A stretch of DNA of 64,000 bases from Candidatus Latescibacterota bacterium (GCA_022827835.1 JAJEIO010000057.1:1-64000); one strand, 5' to 3'; counted from the first letter of the stretch, positions 26,461 to 40,456 are shown. The notes: generated by a model not told the origin, from the letters alone. Numbers and translations are program-made.

Positions 26461-27651
26461 CTAATTGGAGACCTCGGTGACGACGCCGGAGCCGATGGTG
26501 CGACCGCCCTCGCGAATGGCGAAGCGCAGCTGCGGCTCAATGGCAATCGGCTGGATTAGCTCTACTTCCATGTTGACGTTGTCGCCGGGCATGACCATTT
26601 CGGTACCCTCGGGCAGCGCAATGGTTCCGGTAACGTCAGTGGTGCGGAAGAAAAACTGGGGGCGATAGCCAGAGAAAAAGGGCTTTTCGCGACCACCCTC
26701 CTTGGGGGTCAATACCACAACCTCGGCCTTAAACTTGGTGTGCGGCTGAACAGAAGCGGGTTTGCAGACGACCATACCACGCATTAACTCAGCCTTCTCG
26801 ACGCCGCGCAGCAGCAGGCCGACATTGTCTCCGGCCTCGCCCTCGTCGAGCAACTTGCGGAACATCTCGACGCCAGTGACCGTGGTCTTGCGCGTCTCCT
26901 TGATGCCAACAATATCCACCTCTTCGCCGACCTTGACCCGACCGCGCTCAATGCGCCCCGTGCCAACCGTGCCACGTCCTTGGATCGTAAATACGTCTTC
27001 GACCGGCATCAAGAAGGGCTGATCGACATCGCGCACCGGATCGGGAATGAACTCGTCAACGGCGCTCATCAATTCGTCAATCGACTGAGTGCCGGTCGGC
27101 GAGTCCGTTCCTTCCAGCGCCTCGAGGGCCGAACCGCGGATCATCGGAGTATCGTCGCCATCAAAGCCATACTCAGAGAGCAACTCGCGCGTCTCTAACT
27201 CGACTAAATCCAAAAGCTCTTCGTCATCTACTTGATCGACTTTGTTGAGATAGACGACAATGCTGGGTACGTTGACTTGGCGGGCCAATAGAATGTGCTC
27301 GCGGGTCTGGATCATCGGCCCGTCGGCGGCGCTGACGACTAAGACCGCACCGTCCATCTGGGCAGCACCGGTAATCATGTTTTTGATATAGTCGGCATGG
27401 CCGGGGCAATCAACGTGCGCGTAGTGGCGCTTCTCGGTCTCGTACTCCTGATGGGAGACATTGATCGTCACCCCGCGTGCCTTTTCCTCCGGGGCGTTGT
27501 CGATTTCATCAACGCCCCTAGCTTCGGCCAAGCCCTTGTTGGCCAAGTGTAAGGTGATAGCCGCTGTCAAGGTCGTCTTGCCGTGATCGACATGGCCAAT
27601 GGTGCCGATATTGACGTGCGGTTTGTTGCGCTGAAACTGTTCCTTAGCCAT
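26461..27651 (-). CDS. tuf: Elongation factor Tu
   Basis: 396 residues. G1 GHVDHGKTT, DCPGHADY, NKVDQVDD and the GSALEAL motif are intact, followed by the two beta-barrel domains (HTKFKAEVVVLTPKEGGR, FFFRTTDVTGTI). It brings aminoacyl-tRNA to the ribosome. Only this copy is seen in the window. Confidence 0.98.
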   Translation of the reverse strand: MAKEQFQRNKPHVNIGTIGHVDHGKTTLTAAITLHLANKGLAEARGVDEIDNAPEEKARGVTINVSHQEYETEKRHYAHVDCPGHADYIKNMITGAAQMDGAVLVVSAADGPMIQTREHILLARQVNVPSIVVYLNKVDQVDDEELLDLVELETRELLSEYGFDGDDTPMIRGSALEALEGTDSPTGTQSIDELMSAVDEFIPDPVRDVDQPFLMPVEDVFTIQGRGTVGTGRIERGRVKVGEEVDIVGIKETRKTTVTGVEMFRKLLDEGEAGDNVGLLLRGVEKAELMRGMVVCKPASVQPHTKFKAEVVVLTPKEGGREKPFFSGYRPQFFFRTTDVTGTIALPEGTEMVMPGDNVNMEVELIQPIAIEPQLRFAIREGGRTIGSGVVTEVSN

Positions 27652-27696
27652 TTCCTTAATCCTCTCCTTTCCTTACCTGGGAAGGCGGTTATAGCT

Positions 27697-29775
27697 TTAA
27701 CTTTGAGTGTTGTCGACGATTTCTTCAGTAATGTGCTTTGGGACGGCTTGGTACTTGGAAAACTGCATGGTAAAAAGTGCCCGTCCTTGGGTCAGCGAAC
27801 GCAGGCGAGTGGCGTAGCCAAAAGTCTCGCTCAGCGGCACGAAGGCCTGGACGACTTGGGCATCGGAACGGGGATTGATACCCTGTATCTCGCCGCGGTG
27901 CGAATTGAGATCGCCCACTACATCGCCCAAATATTGATCGGGGACGACGACCTCCAACTCCATAATCGGCTCCATAAGATAAGGAGATGCTTTCGCGGCA
28001 CCATCTTTGAAGGCCATGGACCCGGCGACCTTAAAGGCGACTTCCGATGAGTCAACCTCGTGATACGACCCATCTACCAACACGACTTTAACGTCTTCAA
28101 TCGGGTAACCGGCAACAGGACCGGTGCTCATCGCTTCAATAATGCCCTCGCGCACTGGATTAATGTATTCCTTAGGAATGTTGCCGCCGATAATTTTCGA
28201 CTCGAATACCAGCCCACTGCCCGGCTCGCCCGGCTCGATTTCCAACTCGACGTGCCCGTACTGGCCGCGACCTCCGGTCTGTCGCACGAACCTACCTGTA
28301 ATCTCGACGGCCTTGCGCAACCCTTCTTTGTAGGCCACTTGGGGCTTGCCGACATTGGCTTCAACCTTGAATTCGCGGAAGAGGCGGTCGATAAGAATCT
28401 CTAAGTGCAATTCGCCCATGCCCGACATGATCGTCTGGCCCGTCTCGTCGTCGAGCTTGATCTGAAAGGTTGGATCTTCCTCGCTGAGCTTGGACAGGGC
28501 AATGTATAGCTGCTCCTGGTCCGCCCGCGTCTTTGGCTCAATTGCCACGTGGACCACCGGCTCGGCGAATTCAATCTTTTCCAAGACAATGGGATGCTGT
28601 TCGTCGCAAAGCGTATCGCCAGTAGTCGTGTTTTTGAGGCCGACCACCGCGACTATGTCACCAGCATAGGCACGAGATAACTCGGTGCGGTCGTTGGCGT
28701 GCATCTCCAGCAAACGCGCGGTGCGCTCGCGACGCTCAGTCGTCACATTGTAGAGATAAGTGCCCGAGCTTAGTACGCCTGAATAGACGCGAACAAAGGT
28801 GAGACGCCCGACAAAGGGATCCGTCATAACCTTAAAGGCCAATCCGGCAAAAGGCGCATCGTCGAGGGCAGGACGCACTGCTTCCGCGCTAGAATGGGGC
28901 AGCATACCCTTGACTTCGCCGACATCGGCTGGAGACGGCAGATAGTGTAGTACCGCGTCGAGCAAACGCTGGACGCCTTTATACTTATAGGCACTGCCGC
29001 ACGTTACGGGCACGGCCTTCAGCGAGATGGTGGCTTGGCGCAGCGCAGCTCTGATTTCGTCGGGGTGAATTTCCTCTCCTTCGAGAAATTTTTCGAGCAG
29101 CCCATCGTCGAATTCAGCCACCGACTCTAGCAGCTTTTCGCGGTATTGCAAGGCCCTCTCTAGTAAATCCGCAGGAATCTCGTCCTCGAAAAACTTGACG
29201 CCTTGACTAGCCTCTTCGTAGGTAATGGCCTTCATCTCGACCAAGTCTATCAAGCCGTTGAACGTCTCGCCAACGCCGATGGGCAACTGGACCGGCACAA
29301 AATTGCTGTTCAATCGCTCTTGGAGCATGCTGAGTACCTGAAAAAAATCAGCTCCGTTGCGATCCATTTTGTTGACAAAAGCAATGCGCGGGACGCGGTA
29401 TTTGTCGGCTTGGCGCCAGACAGTCTCGGACTGCGGCTCAACTCCGCCGACCGCGCAGAAAACGCCTATGGCACCGTCAAGTACGCGCAGCGAACGCTCG
29501 ACCTCGGCAGTAAAATCTACATGGCCGGGCGTGTCAATGATGTTGATGCGGTGATTCTTCCACTGGCAAGCAGTAGCGGCAGAGGTTATGGTAATTCCGC
29601 GCTCGCGCTCTTGCTCCATCCAGTCCATCGTCGCTGTACCGTCATGGACCTCCCCCATGCGGTGAACTCGGCCAGTATAGTAGAGGATCCGCTCGGTCGT
29701 GGTAGTCTTACCAGCGTCAATGTGGGCCGCAATCCCGATATTGCGCGTGTCTTTTTGTGCAAACTGTCGTGCCAT
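27697..29775 (-). CDS. fusA: Elongation factor G
   Basis: 692 residues. AHIDAGKTTTTERIL (G1), the GITITSAATAC switch region, DTPGHVDF and NKMDRNGADF are intact; domains II-V follow normally (RGQYGHVELEIEPGE, LSETFGYATRLRSLTQGRA). It drives translocation and, with RRF, recycling. Confidence 0.98.
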   Translation of the reverse strand: MARQFAQKDTRNIGIAAHIDAGKTTTTERILYYTGRVHRMGEVHDGTATMDWMEQERERGITITSAATACQWKNHRINIIDTPGHVDFTAEVERSLRVLDGAIGVFCAVGGVEPQSETVWRQADKYRVPRIAFVNKMDRNGADFFQVLSMLQERLNSNFVPVQLPIGVGETFNGLIDLVEMKAITYEEASQGVKFFEDEIPADLLERALQYREKLLESVAEFDDGLLEKFLEGEEIHPDEIRAALRQATISLKAVPVTCGSAYKYKGVQRLLDAVLHYLPSPADVGEVKGMLPHSSAEAVRPALDDAPFAGLAFKVMTDPFVGRLTFVRVYSGVLSSGTYLYNVTTERRERTARLLEMHANDRTELSRAYAGDIVAVVGLKNTTTGDTLCDEQHPIVLEKIEFAEPVVHVAIEPKTRADQEQLYIALSKLSEEDPTFQIKLDDETGQTIMSGMGELHLEILIDRLFREFKVEANVGKPQVAYKEGLRKAVEITGRFVRQTGGRGQYGHVELEIEPGEPGSGLVFESKIIGGNIPKEYINPVREGIIEAMSTGPVAGYPIEDVKVVLVDGSYHEVDSSEVAFKVAGSMAFKDGAAKASPYLMEPIMELEVVVPDQYLGDVVGDLNSHRGEIQGINPRSDAQVVQAFVPLSETFGYATRLRSLTQGRALFTMQFSKYQAVPKHITEEIVDNTQS

Positions 29776-29791
29776 TTGGCCTAGTAACTCC

Positions 29792-30262
29792 CTAAAATCT
29801 GTAGTGGGCGAAGGCTTTGTTCGCCTCGGCCATGCGGTGGACTTCTTCCTTCATTCGCACAGCCCCACCTTCTCCCCTTGACGCAGCGATAAACTCGTTG
29901 GCCAACCGCTCGGCCATGGTGCGTTCAGAGCGCTCGCGGGCGAAGCGAATCAACCAGCGAATAGAACGCGCTGTGCGCTCGTCTGGCCGCATTTCGACCG
30001 GCACCTGATACGTTTGACCACCGACTCGACGCGATTTAACCATAACGATGGGCTTGGCATTTTCCAGCGCCTTCTGGAAGACATCAATCCCGTCTTGACC
30101 ACTGCGCTCGACTACCAAATCGATCGAGTCATAAAATATGCGCTCGGCCACGCTCTTCTTGCCTTGCTTCATCAGCGAATTTACGAACCTCGCCGCCAAG
30201 ACATTGTGGAATTTCGGGTCTGGCAGCAGCTTGCGTTTGACTGCTCTTTTACGCCGCGACAT
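29792..30262 (-). CDS. rpsG: 30S ribosomal protein S7
   Basis: 156 residues (SRRKRAVKRKLLPDPKF, FVNSLMKQGKKSVAERI, EMRPDERTARSIRWLI). S7 nucleates assembly of the 30S head. Standard str order. Confidence 0.98.
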   Translation of the reverse strand: MSRRKRAVKRKLLPDPKFHNVLAARFVNSLMKQGKKSVAERIFYDSIDLVVERSGQDGIDVFQKALENAKPIVMVKSRRVGGQTYQVPVEMRPDERTARSIRWLIRFARERSERTMAERLANEFIAASRGEGGAVRMKEEVHRMAEANKAFAHYRF

Positions 30263-30271
30263 TACTTATAC

Positions 30272-30643
30272 CTAGGTTGGCCGCCGGGTGCCATACTTGG
30301 AGCGCCCCTGGCGACGGTCGGCCACGCCCGTCGCATCGAGGACGCCGCGCACGATGTGGTAGCGCACACCAGGGCAGTCCTTGATACGACCTCCGCGCAC
30401 TAAGACGATGGAGTGTTCCTGCAGCGTGTGGCCTTCGCCTGGCACGTAAGCCGTAACTTCAATCCCCGTAGTCAAACGCACGCGAGCCATCTTGCGCAGA
30501 GCCGAGTTGGGCTTCTTGGGCGTCTGGGTGTAAACACGCGTACAAACGCCACGGCGCTGGGGACAACCTCTCAGCGCTGGGGAATCCGTCTTTTTTAGTG
30601 ATTTTTGCCGGCTTTTGCGGACCAGCTGGCTAACCGTTGGCAA
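30272..30643 (-). CDS. rpsL: 30S ribosomal protein S12
   Basis: 123 residues (PTVSQLVRKSRQ, TPKKPNSALRKMARVRL, PGEGHTLQEHS, GVRYHIVRG). The lysines tied to streptomycin sensitivity (TPKKPNSA and IKDCPG) are wild-type. The start is a TTG at 30643 with GAGGAG 8 nt upstream. First gene after the promoter at 30,687-30,715. Confidence 0.97.
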   Translation of the reverse strand: MPTVSQLVRKSRQKSLKKTDSPALRGCPQRRGVCTRVYTQTPKKPNSALRKMARVRLTTGIEVTAYVPGEGHTLQEHSIVLVRGGRIKDCPGVRYHIVRGVLDATGVADRRQGRSKYGTRRPT

Positions 30644-30686
30644 ACGCTGTTTCTCCTCGTCATTTCGTAATAAATAGCAAGCTCAT

Positions 30687-30715
30687 AACTTACATACAAA
30701 TCGTATAACTGTCAA
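30687..30715 (-). promoter_or_regulatory. Candidate promoter for the rpsL-fusA-tuf-S10-spc block
   Basis: On the minus strand TTGACA (30710-30715), a 17-nt AT-rich spacer and TAAGTT (30687-30692). The -35 box is perfect and the -10 box weak. It sits immediately after the rpoC stop and ~45 bp before rpsL, so str and downstream genes can be transcribed independently of rpoBC. Confidence 0.5.
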
Positions 30716-30717
30716 CA

Positions 30718-33700
30718 CTACTCGCCCAAAACACCTGTTTCCGCAGCCGCCACTTCGGTCAACTCGGCTTTGCCATTGCTTTCGGGCTCCAAGTTCTCAT
30801 AGGTGCCATCTTGGTAGTGCCCTGTACCGGCTGGAATCAAGCGACCGATGATGACGTTTTCCTTGAGGCCACGCAGGTGGTCTATCTTGCCTTGCACGGC
30901 TGCCTCGGTCAACACGCGCGTTGTCTCTTGGAAAGAGGCGGCAGAGATAAAGCTATCCGTGCGCAGTGAAGCACGGGTAATGCCCAAAAGGATCGGCTGG
31001 CAGGTGGCTGGGTCTCCCCCCTCGTAGAGGACTTTTCCATTCTCCCTGTTGAAGCGGATTTTATCCACTTCCTCACCTTCGAGAAAGTTCGTATCGCCTG
31101 GGTCAATGATGCGCACCTTCTGTAGCATCTGCTTGACAATCACCTCAATGTGCTTGTCGTTGATCTCCACAGCTTGGAGGCGATAGACATCCTGAATCTC
31201 GTTGACTAAATACTCCTGCACCTTATTCACGCCTTGGACCCGCAAGATATCGTGCGGGTTGACCGACCCTTCGGAGAGGCGCTCGCCGGCTTCAACTTTG
31301 TCGCCTTCCTGCACGCGCAAGTGCTTGCCGTAGGGGACCAAGTATTTCTTTTTTTCGCCATCCTCCGGGGTGACGAACAGTTCGCGGTTGCCGCGGATTA
31401 GACCGCCAAAGCTCACCGTACCGTTAATTTCCGATATGACCGCCGGTTCCTTGGGCCGACGTGCCTCAAAGAGTTCAGCAACGCGCGGCAAACCGCCGGT
31501 GATGTCACGCGTCTTGGAACGCTCACGTGGGATTTTGACCAACACCTGCCCCGGTGCGACTTGATCTCCATTTTCGACCAACAGACGCGCTCCGACCGGA
31601 ATAATAAAAGAACGGGGCCCATATTCTTCACTCTCGATCTCGATCTGCGGACTCAGCGAGCGGTCGCGCTGTTCGACTATACTACGGACGCTCAGGCCCG
31701 TGCTTTCGTCGAATTCCTCGCGCATAGTTTCCTTGGTGATATCTGTGAACTGGATCCGGCCCGGGCGGTCGGTGAGAATCACATTGTTGTATGGATCCCA
31801 TTCGTACAGCACATCCCCCATCTCGACTTGCTCCCCATTTTCGACCTTGAGTACTGCGCCATATGGGGTGGCAATAGACGAGCGAACTCGATTCTGTTCG
31901 TCGAGCAAGCCAATTTCGCCGTTGCGACCGACGACCGTGACGCCGGCTGTCGGGTTTTGCACCGTATCGACGTTAGAAAATTGAACGCGACCAGCTCGGC
32001 GCGCGGTGATCTGCGACTGCTCGGCGATGCGACTCGCCGTACCGCCGATGTGAAAAGTTCGCAGCGTGAGCTGAGTACCTGGTTCACCAATACTCTGTGC
32101 GGCTACGACCCCAACGGCCTCGCCCACATTGACCTCGCGGCCAGTACCCATGTTGCGTCCGTAGCACTTGATGCACACGCCGCGCTCGGACTCGCATGTG
32201 AGCACCGAGCGAATGCGCACTTCTTCAATGCCGGCTTGAGCAATGCGATTGGCGTCTTCTTCTTCCAACAGGGTACCCGCGTGGGCCACCACATTTTGGT
32301 CGGCATCGAGAGCGTCATCTTGCAATACGCGGCCGACGATGCGGTCGGCCAGCGGCTCGATTACCTCCTCTCCGTCCTTGAGAGCGCCGATCATCAGCCC
32401 TTGGCTAGTCCCGCAGTCTTCTTCGCTGATCACCACATCTTGAGCCACATCGACCATCCGCCGCGTCAGATATCCGGCTTCGGCCGTCTTCAGAGCCGTA
32501 TCGGCCAAACCCTTGCGCGCTCCGTGGGTCGAGATGAAATACTCGAGCACCGACAGCCCTTCTTTGAAAGAGGCGATAATTGGCGTTTCGATGATTTCGC
32601 CGACGGCACCGGTCAGCTTTTTCTGCGGCTTGTTCATCAGGCCGCGCATACCACCTAGCTGTTTGATCTGATCCTCGCTGCCGCGCGCACCGGAATCCTT
32701 CATAACGTAAACCGAGTTAAAGCCCTCTTCGGCGTCCTCAAGCGTGCGCTGCACCGCGCGCGAGACCTCCGATGTAGTATGAGTCCAGATGTCGATGATC
32801 TTGTTATAGCGCTCGCCATCGGTGATGATGCCGTTGGCATACTGATCGCGGACTTTCTCCACTTCCTTGAGCGCTCCGTCAATGAGCTTGATTTTTGTAT
32901 CGGGTACGACTACGTCGTCAACGGCGATGGATACGCCGGCCAGCGTCGCGTAGTGATAGCCCATATTCTTGAGCTGATCGACGAACTCGGCCGTGCGCCT
33001 GTTGCCCAGCAGGCGATGCACTTGGGCGGTAATCCTCTTGATATCGCCCTTGTCAACCGTGCGGTTGATAAAGCCGACTTCCTCCGGGAGCACCTCGTTG
33101 AAAAGCAAGCGACCGACAGTTGTATCCATCATCTCACCATCAATACGCACTATAACCGGCTGGTGCAAGGTAATGCGACCCGCTTCAAAAGCCGCAACGG
33201 CCTCGGTCTTGTTGGCAAAGGTGCGCTCGACTCCACCTGATTCGCTAAAACGCACCTTGGTCAGGTAATAACTGCCGAGCACAATGTCCTGAGGGTTGTC
33301 CATAATGACCGGCTCGCCATCAGCTGGCTTGAGGATGTTGTTAGTAGAAAGCATCAGCAGCCGTGCCTCGATCTGAGACTCGAACGAGAGCGGGACATGC
33401 ACGGCCATCTGGTCGCCATCAAAGTCGGCATTAAAGGCGGCGCAAACCAACGGGTGCAGGCGAACGGCCTTGCCCTCGACGAGAATGGGCTGAAATGCCT
33501 GAATGCCCAACTTGTGCAACGTCGGTGCCCGATTGAGCAATACGCAGTGGTCGCGAATGATCTCCTCGAGAATGTCCCAGACCTCTGGGCGCTCGCGCTC
33601 GACCAACTTCTTGGCGCTCTTGACGGTTTGCACTAGCCCTTTTTCTTCTAACTTTTTGATTACAAATGGCTTAAACAGCTCTAGGGCCATTCCTTTGGGC

Positions 33701-34791
33701 AGACCACACTGATACAGTTTGAGTTCTGGACCGACGACGATGACCGAACGACCCGAATAGTCAACGCGCTTACCTAGCAAGTTCTGGCGAAAACGGCCCT
33801 GTTTGCCCTTGAGCAGATCGCTGAGCGACTTGAGCGAGCGATTGCCGTCGCCGCGCACGGCCCGCGAGCGACGCCCGTTGTCGAAGAGGGCATCAACGGC
33901 TTCCTGAAGCATCCTCTTCTCGTTCCGCAGAATGACTTCGGGAGCCTTGATGTTGATCAGCTTCTTCAAGCGGTTGTTGCGATTGATAACTCGACGGTAG
34001 AGGTCGTTGAGGTCGGAAGTGGCAAAGCGCCCCCCCTCTAAGGGCACCAAAGGACGCAAATCTGGCGGAATGACCGGAATGTTGTCGAGAATCATCCACT
34101 CGGGCCGGTTTTCGGACTGGCGGAAGGCTTCGACGACCTTGAGCCGCTTGAGGGCTTCTTGCTTGCGTTGGATCGAACTCTCCATTCGAACCAAGGTTCG
34201 CAACTCGGCCGAGAGCTCTTCAATGTCAATCTCCTCTAAGAGCCGCTTGACTGCGGGTGCTCCCATCTCGACCTCGGGATCGCCGCCTTCTTCTTGTATC
34301 TCGACAAGCTCCTCCTCCGTCAAAAGAGCCAGCTTCTCCACAGGTGCGTCCCTCGGGTCAATGACGACATAGGACTCGTAATAGAGGATGCGCTCAAGGT
34401 TGCGCATCGAGATGTCGAGCAGGGCACCGATGCGCGAAGGCAGCGACTTAAAATACCAGATGTGGGAAACCTGTACGGCTAGCTCGATGTGCCCAAGGCG
34501 CTCGCGGCGAACCTTGACCTGCGTGACCTCGACGCCGCAACGGTCGCATACTACGCCTCGATAGCGGATGCCCTTGTACTTGCCACAGTGGCAGTTCCAG
34601 TCCTTGACCGGACCGAAGATGCGTTCGCAGAACAATCCGTCGCGCTCCGGCTTAAAGGAGCGGTAGTTGATCGTTTCGGGTTTGGTAACCTCCCCTTGCG
34701 ACCAAGCGCGAATGGTCTCGGGAGAAGCGAGCTGAATGCGGATGGAATCGAAATCAGTCGGTTTGCGCGATGCATTGGCAGTCTGTAACAC
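30718..34791 (-). CDS. rpoC: DNA-directed RNA polymerase beta' subunit
   Basis: About 1357 residues. The N-terminal zinc site (CHCGKYKGIRYRGVVCDRC), the catalytic NADFDGDQMAVHVPLS, the bridge helix and trigger-loop region, and the second zinc site (CESERGVCIKC) are all intact. Two GTG codons could start it. GTG 34791 has AGGGGG 5 nt upstream, whereas for GTG 34797 the site would touch the start, so 34791 is preferred. An acidic linker lies near residue 160. 38 bp downstream of rpoB. Confidence 0.98.
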   Translation of the reverse strand: MLQTANASRKPTDFDSIRIQLASPETIRAWSQGEVTKPETINYRSFKPERDGLFCERIFGPVKDWNCHCGKYKGIRYRGVVCDRCGVEVTQVKVRRERLGHIELAVQVSHIWYFKSLPSRIGALLDISMRNLERILYYESYVVIDPRDAPVEKLALLTEEELVEIQEEGGDPEVEMGAPAVKRLLEEIDIEELSAELRTLVRMESSIQRKQEALKRLKVVEAFRQSENRPEWMILDNIPVIPPDLRPLVPLEGGRFATSDLNDLYRRVINRNNRLKKLINIKAPEVILRNEKRMLQEAVDALFDNGRRSRAVRGDGNRSLKSLSDLLKGKQGRFRQNLLGKRVDYSGRSVIVVGPELKLYQCGLPKGMALELFKPFVIKKLEEKGLVQTVKSAKKLVERERPEVWDILEEIIRDHCVLLNRAPTLHKLGIQAFQPILVEGKAVRLHPLVCAAFNADFDGDQMAVHVPLSFESQIEARLLMLSTNNILKPADGEPVIMDNPQDIVLGSYYLTKVRFSESGGVERTFANKTEAVAAFEAGRITLHQPVIVRIDGEMMDTTVGRLLFNEVLPEEVGFINRTVDKGDIKRITAQVHRLLGNRRTAEFVDQLKNMGYHYATLAGVSIAVDDVVVPDTKIKLIDGALKEVEKVRDQYANGIITDGERYNKIIDIWTHTTSEVSRAVQRTLEDAEEGFNSVYVMKDSGARGSEDQIKQLGGMRGLMNKPQKKLTGAVGEIIETPIIASFKEGLSVLEYFISTHGARKGLADTALKTAEAGYLTRRMVDVAQDVVISEEDCGTSQGLMIGALKDGEEVIEPLADRIVGRVLQDDALDADQNVVAHAGTLLEEEDANRIAQAGIEEVRIRSVLTCESERGVCIKCYGRNMGTGREVNVGEAVGVVAAQSIGEPGTQLTLRTFHIGGTASRIAEQSQITARRAGRVQFSNVDTVQNPTAGVTVVGRNGEIGLLDEQNRVRSSIATPYGAVLKVENGEQVEMGDVLYEWDPYNNVILTDRPGRIQFTDITKETMREEFDESTGLSVRSIVEQRDRSLSPQIEIESEEYGPRSFIIPVGARLLVENGDQVAPGQVLVKIPRERSKTRDITGGLPRVAELFEARRPKEPAVISEINGTVSFGGLIRGNRELFVTPEDGEKKKYLVPYGKHLRVQEGDKVEAGERLSEGSVNPHDILRVQGVNKVQEYLVNEIQDVYRLQAVEINDKHIEVIVKQMLQKVRIIDPGDTNFLEGEEVDKIRFNRENGKVLYEGGDPATCQPILLGITRASLRTDSFISAASFQETTRVLTEAAVQGKIDHLRGLKENVIIGRLIPAGTGHYQDGTYENLEPESNGKAELTEVAAAETGVLGE

Positions 34792-34829
34792 TGGCACCCC
34801 CTTTGTGCTTTATGCGAATGCTCTGCAAT

Positions 34830-38615
<3,786 letters not shown>

Positions 38616-38651
38616 AGTCCAACTCCTCAATTTGTGGTTTTAGCCAAATGC

Positions 38652-38681
38652 TCATGGAGCTATTGGCCAATAGCTCCATGA
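38652..38681. repeat. 30-bp perfect palindrome between rplL and rpoB
   Basis: TCATGGAGCTATTGG followed at once by its exact complement: 15-bp arms with no spacer. In mRNA it would fold into a hairpin of ~13 bp closed by a GGCC tetraloop. No U run follows, so it is not a terminator. The rplL-rpoB gap in E. coli holds an RNase III site and a partial attenuator, and this hairpin may act likewise. Confidence 0.85.
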
Positions 38682-38738
38682 ATGCGCGCTGCAGCAAAGC
38701 AGGTATAAACGAATGAGCTACTATATCAGTAGTAGTCC

Positions 38739-39149
38739 CTACTGGAGTTCTACCGTGGCTCCGGCATCCTGCAGTCGGCTCTGGATTTCTTCAGCTTCTT
38801 CCTTGGTCGCTCCTTCCTTGACCGGCTTGGGTGCCTCGTCAACGAGCGCCTTGGCCTCTTTCAGCCCTAAGCTAGTGATCTCGCGGACGACCTTGATAAC
38901 TTGGATCTTCTTCTCGCCAGCGCTAGTAAGTACTACGTCAAAGGAATCCTTTTCTACGGCGGCCTCTTCGCCAGCACCATCGCTGGGCATCGCACCAGCC
39001 ATCATCACCGGTGCTGCAGCCGACACGCCAAACTTGTCTTCGAGGGCTTTGACCAACTCGGCTAGTTCTAGGACCGTCAGGCCGCCGATGGTCTCAATGA
39101 TTTCACCTACCTTACTATTGGCGGTGGTGGCAGTGGTTTCTTCGGTCAT
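38739..39149 (-). CDS. rplL: 50S ribosomal protein L7/L12
   Basis: 136 residues. An N-terminal dimer helix, an Ala/Glu hinge (~45-65), and the C-terminal factor-binding domain (EKKIQVIKVVREITSLGLKEAKALVDE, GATVELQ). It is the stalk protein that recruits EF-Tu and EF-G. Slightly longer at the N-terminus than E. coli L7/L12. Confidence 0.97.
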   Translation of the reverse strand: MTEETTATTANSKVGEIIETIGGLTVLELAELVKALEDKFGVSAAAPVMMAGAMPSDGAGEEAAVEKDSFDVVLTSAGEKKIQVIKVVREITSLGLKEAKALVDEAPKPVKEGATKEEAEEIQSRLQDAGATVELQ

Positions 39150-39205
39150 GGGATACAGCCTCCTGTATATCCGTATTTGAGTTTGTTAAAAGGGACGAAT
39201 GGGAA

Positions 39206-39739
39206 TCAGGCGTTTTCCCCGCCTTCTTCCCGTTGCTTTTCGATGGCAGACAATGCGCCGACTAGGCCTCTAAGCAATCCACTCAGGACACCGCTTAACC
39301 CGTAAAGCGGACTCTGGACGCTGGCGGCTACTTTACCTAGCAATTCTTCCTTAGAGGGCAGCTTAGCCAGTGCCTCGACTTTGTCGGCAGCGAGGATTTC
39401 ACCCTCCATAAAACCGGTTTTGATCTGAATTTTCCCGCCATCGGCGACGAAGTCTTGCAGAATTTTGGCCGGTGCGATGGGATCTTCTTTTGAATAGGCC
39501 AAGGCCGTAGGACCAGAGAAATGCTCCTCGAGGCCGGCGATGCCCACTTCCTCAGCCGCGCGAATGGCCAAGCGATTTTTGATCACTTGGTATTGGACGT
39601 CGGCAGCTCGCAGCTTGTTGCGCAGCTCGGTCACTGCAGCTACGTCAATACCCGTAAAATCGGCCAAGTAAAAGCCTTTGGCCTCGGCCATAATGGTCTT
39701 CAATTCTTCTACTTTCGCTTCTTTCTCTGCCGTCGCCAT
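39206..39739 (-). CDS. rplJ: 50S ribosomal protein L10
   Basis: 177 residues (EAKGFYLADFTGIDVAAVTELR, YQVIKNRLAIRAAEE). The C-terminal helix (YGLSGVLSGLLRGLVGALSAIEKQ) is the platform for L7/L12 dimers. Usual rplJL pairing. Confidence 0.97.
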   Translation of the reverse strand: MATAEKEAKVEELKTIMAEAKGFYLADFTGIDVAAVTELRNKLRAADVQYQVIKNRLAIRAAEEVGIAGLEEHFSGPTALAYSKEDPIAPAKILQDFVADGGKIQIKTGFMEGEILAADKVEALAKLPSKEELLGKVAASVQSPLYGLSGVLSGLLRGLVGALSAIEKQREEGGENA

Positions 39740-39757
39740 AGTAGTAGGGAGCTTTCT

Positions 39758-40456
39758 TTACGCAGCGAGTTGAGCACGGTCAATCTTGATACCCGGCCCT
39801 ACTGCCGACGAGAGGACTAACTTGCGGATGTACTGCCCTTTTGTCGCGGCCGGCCTAGCGCGCAAAATGGCGTCAGTAAACGCCTGAGCGTTTTCGATCA
39901 GCGCCTGCTCGGTAAAGGACAGCTTACCAATGGAACCTTGGGCGTTGTTGCCGGACTTGCTGTCGGCGCGATATTCAATGCGACCGGCCTTGGCCTCGCG
40001 GACGGCTTGGGCTACCTCGCGCGTTACCGTGCCGGTTTTGGGGTTGGGCATCAAGCCTCTCGGCCCTAAGATCCTCCCCAGCTTACCTACCTGCCCCATC
40101 ATATCTGGAGAGGCAATGACTAGGTCGAAATCGAGCCAACCGCTCTGGATTTTCTCGGCCATATCGGCTCCACCGACGAAATCGGCCCCAGCGTCTTCGG
40201 CTTCCTGCACTAGCGGTCCTTGGGTGATGACTAAGACCCGGAGTTCCTTCCCGGTACCGTGAGGCAACATCACCGTCCCGCGCAGCGATTGGTCGGCTTG
40301 ACGGCCATCAATCCCCAAGTTGCAAGAAAGCTCGACGGTCGGATCGTAATTGTACGCCGGGAATCCTTTGAGGATCTTAACCCCTTCTTCCCACGAATAG
40401 GCCCTGTCGCGGTCGAAAGACGCCAAGGCGTTTCTGTATTTTTTTCCTCTGGCCAT
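39758..40456 (-). CDS. rplA: 50S ribosomal protein L1
   Basis: 232 residues (ILGPRGLMPNPKTGTVT, DSKSGNNAQGSIGKLSFTE). L1 forms the stalk at the E site and represses the L11 operon in E. coli. Confidence 0.97.
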   Translation of the reverse strand: MARGKKYRNALASFDRDRAYSWEEGVKILKGFPAYNYDPTVELSCNLGIDGRQADQSLRGTVMLPHGTGKELRVLVITQGPLVQEAEDAGADFVGGADMAEKIQSGWLDFDLVIASPDMMGQVGKLGRILGPRGLMPNPKTGTVTREVAQAVREAKAGRIEYRADSKSGNNAQGSIGKLSFTEQALIENAQAFTDAILRARPAATKGQYIRKLVLSSAVGPGIKIDRAQLAA

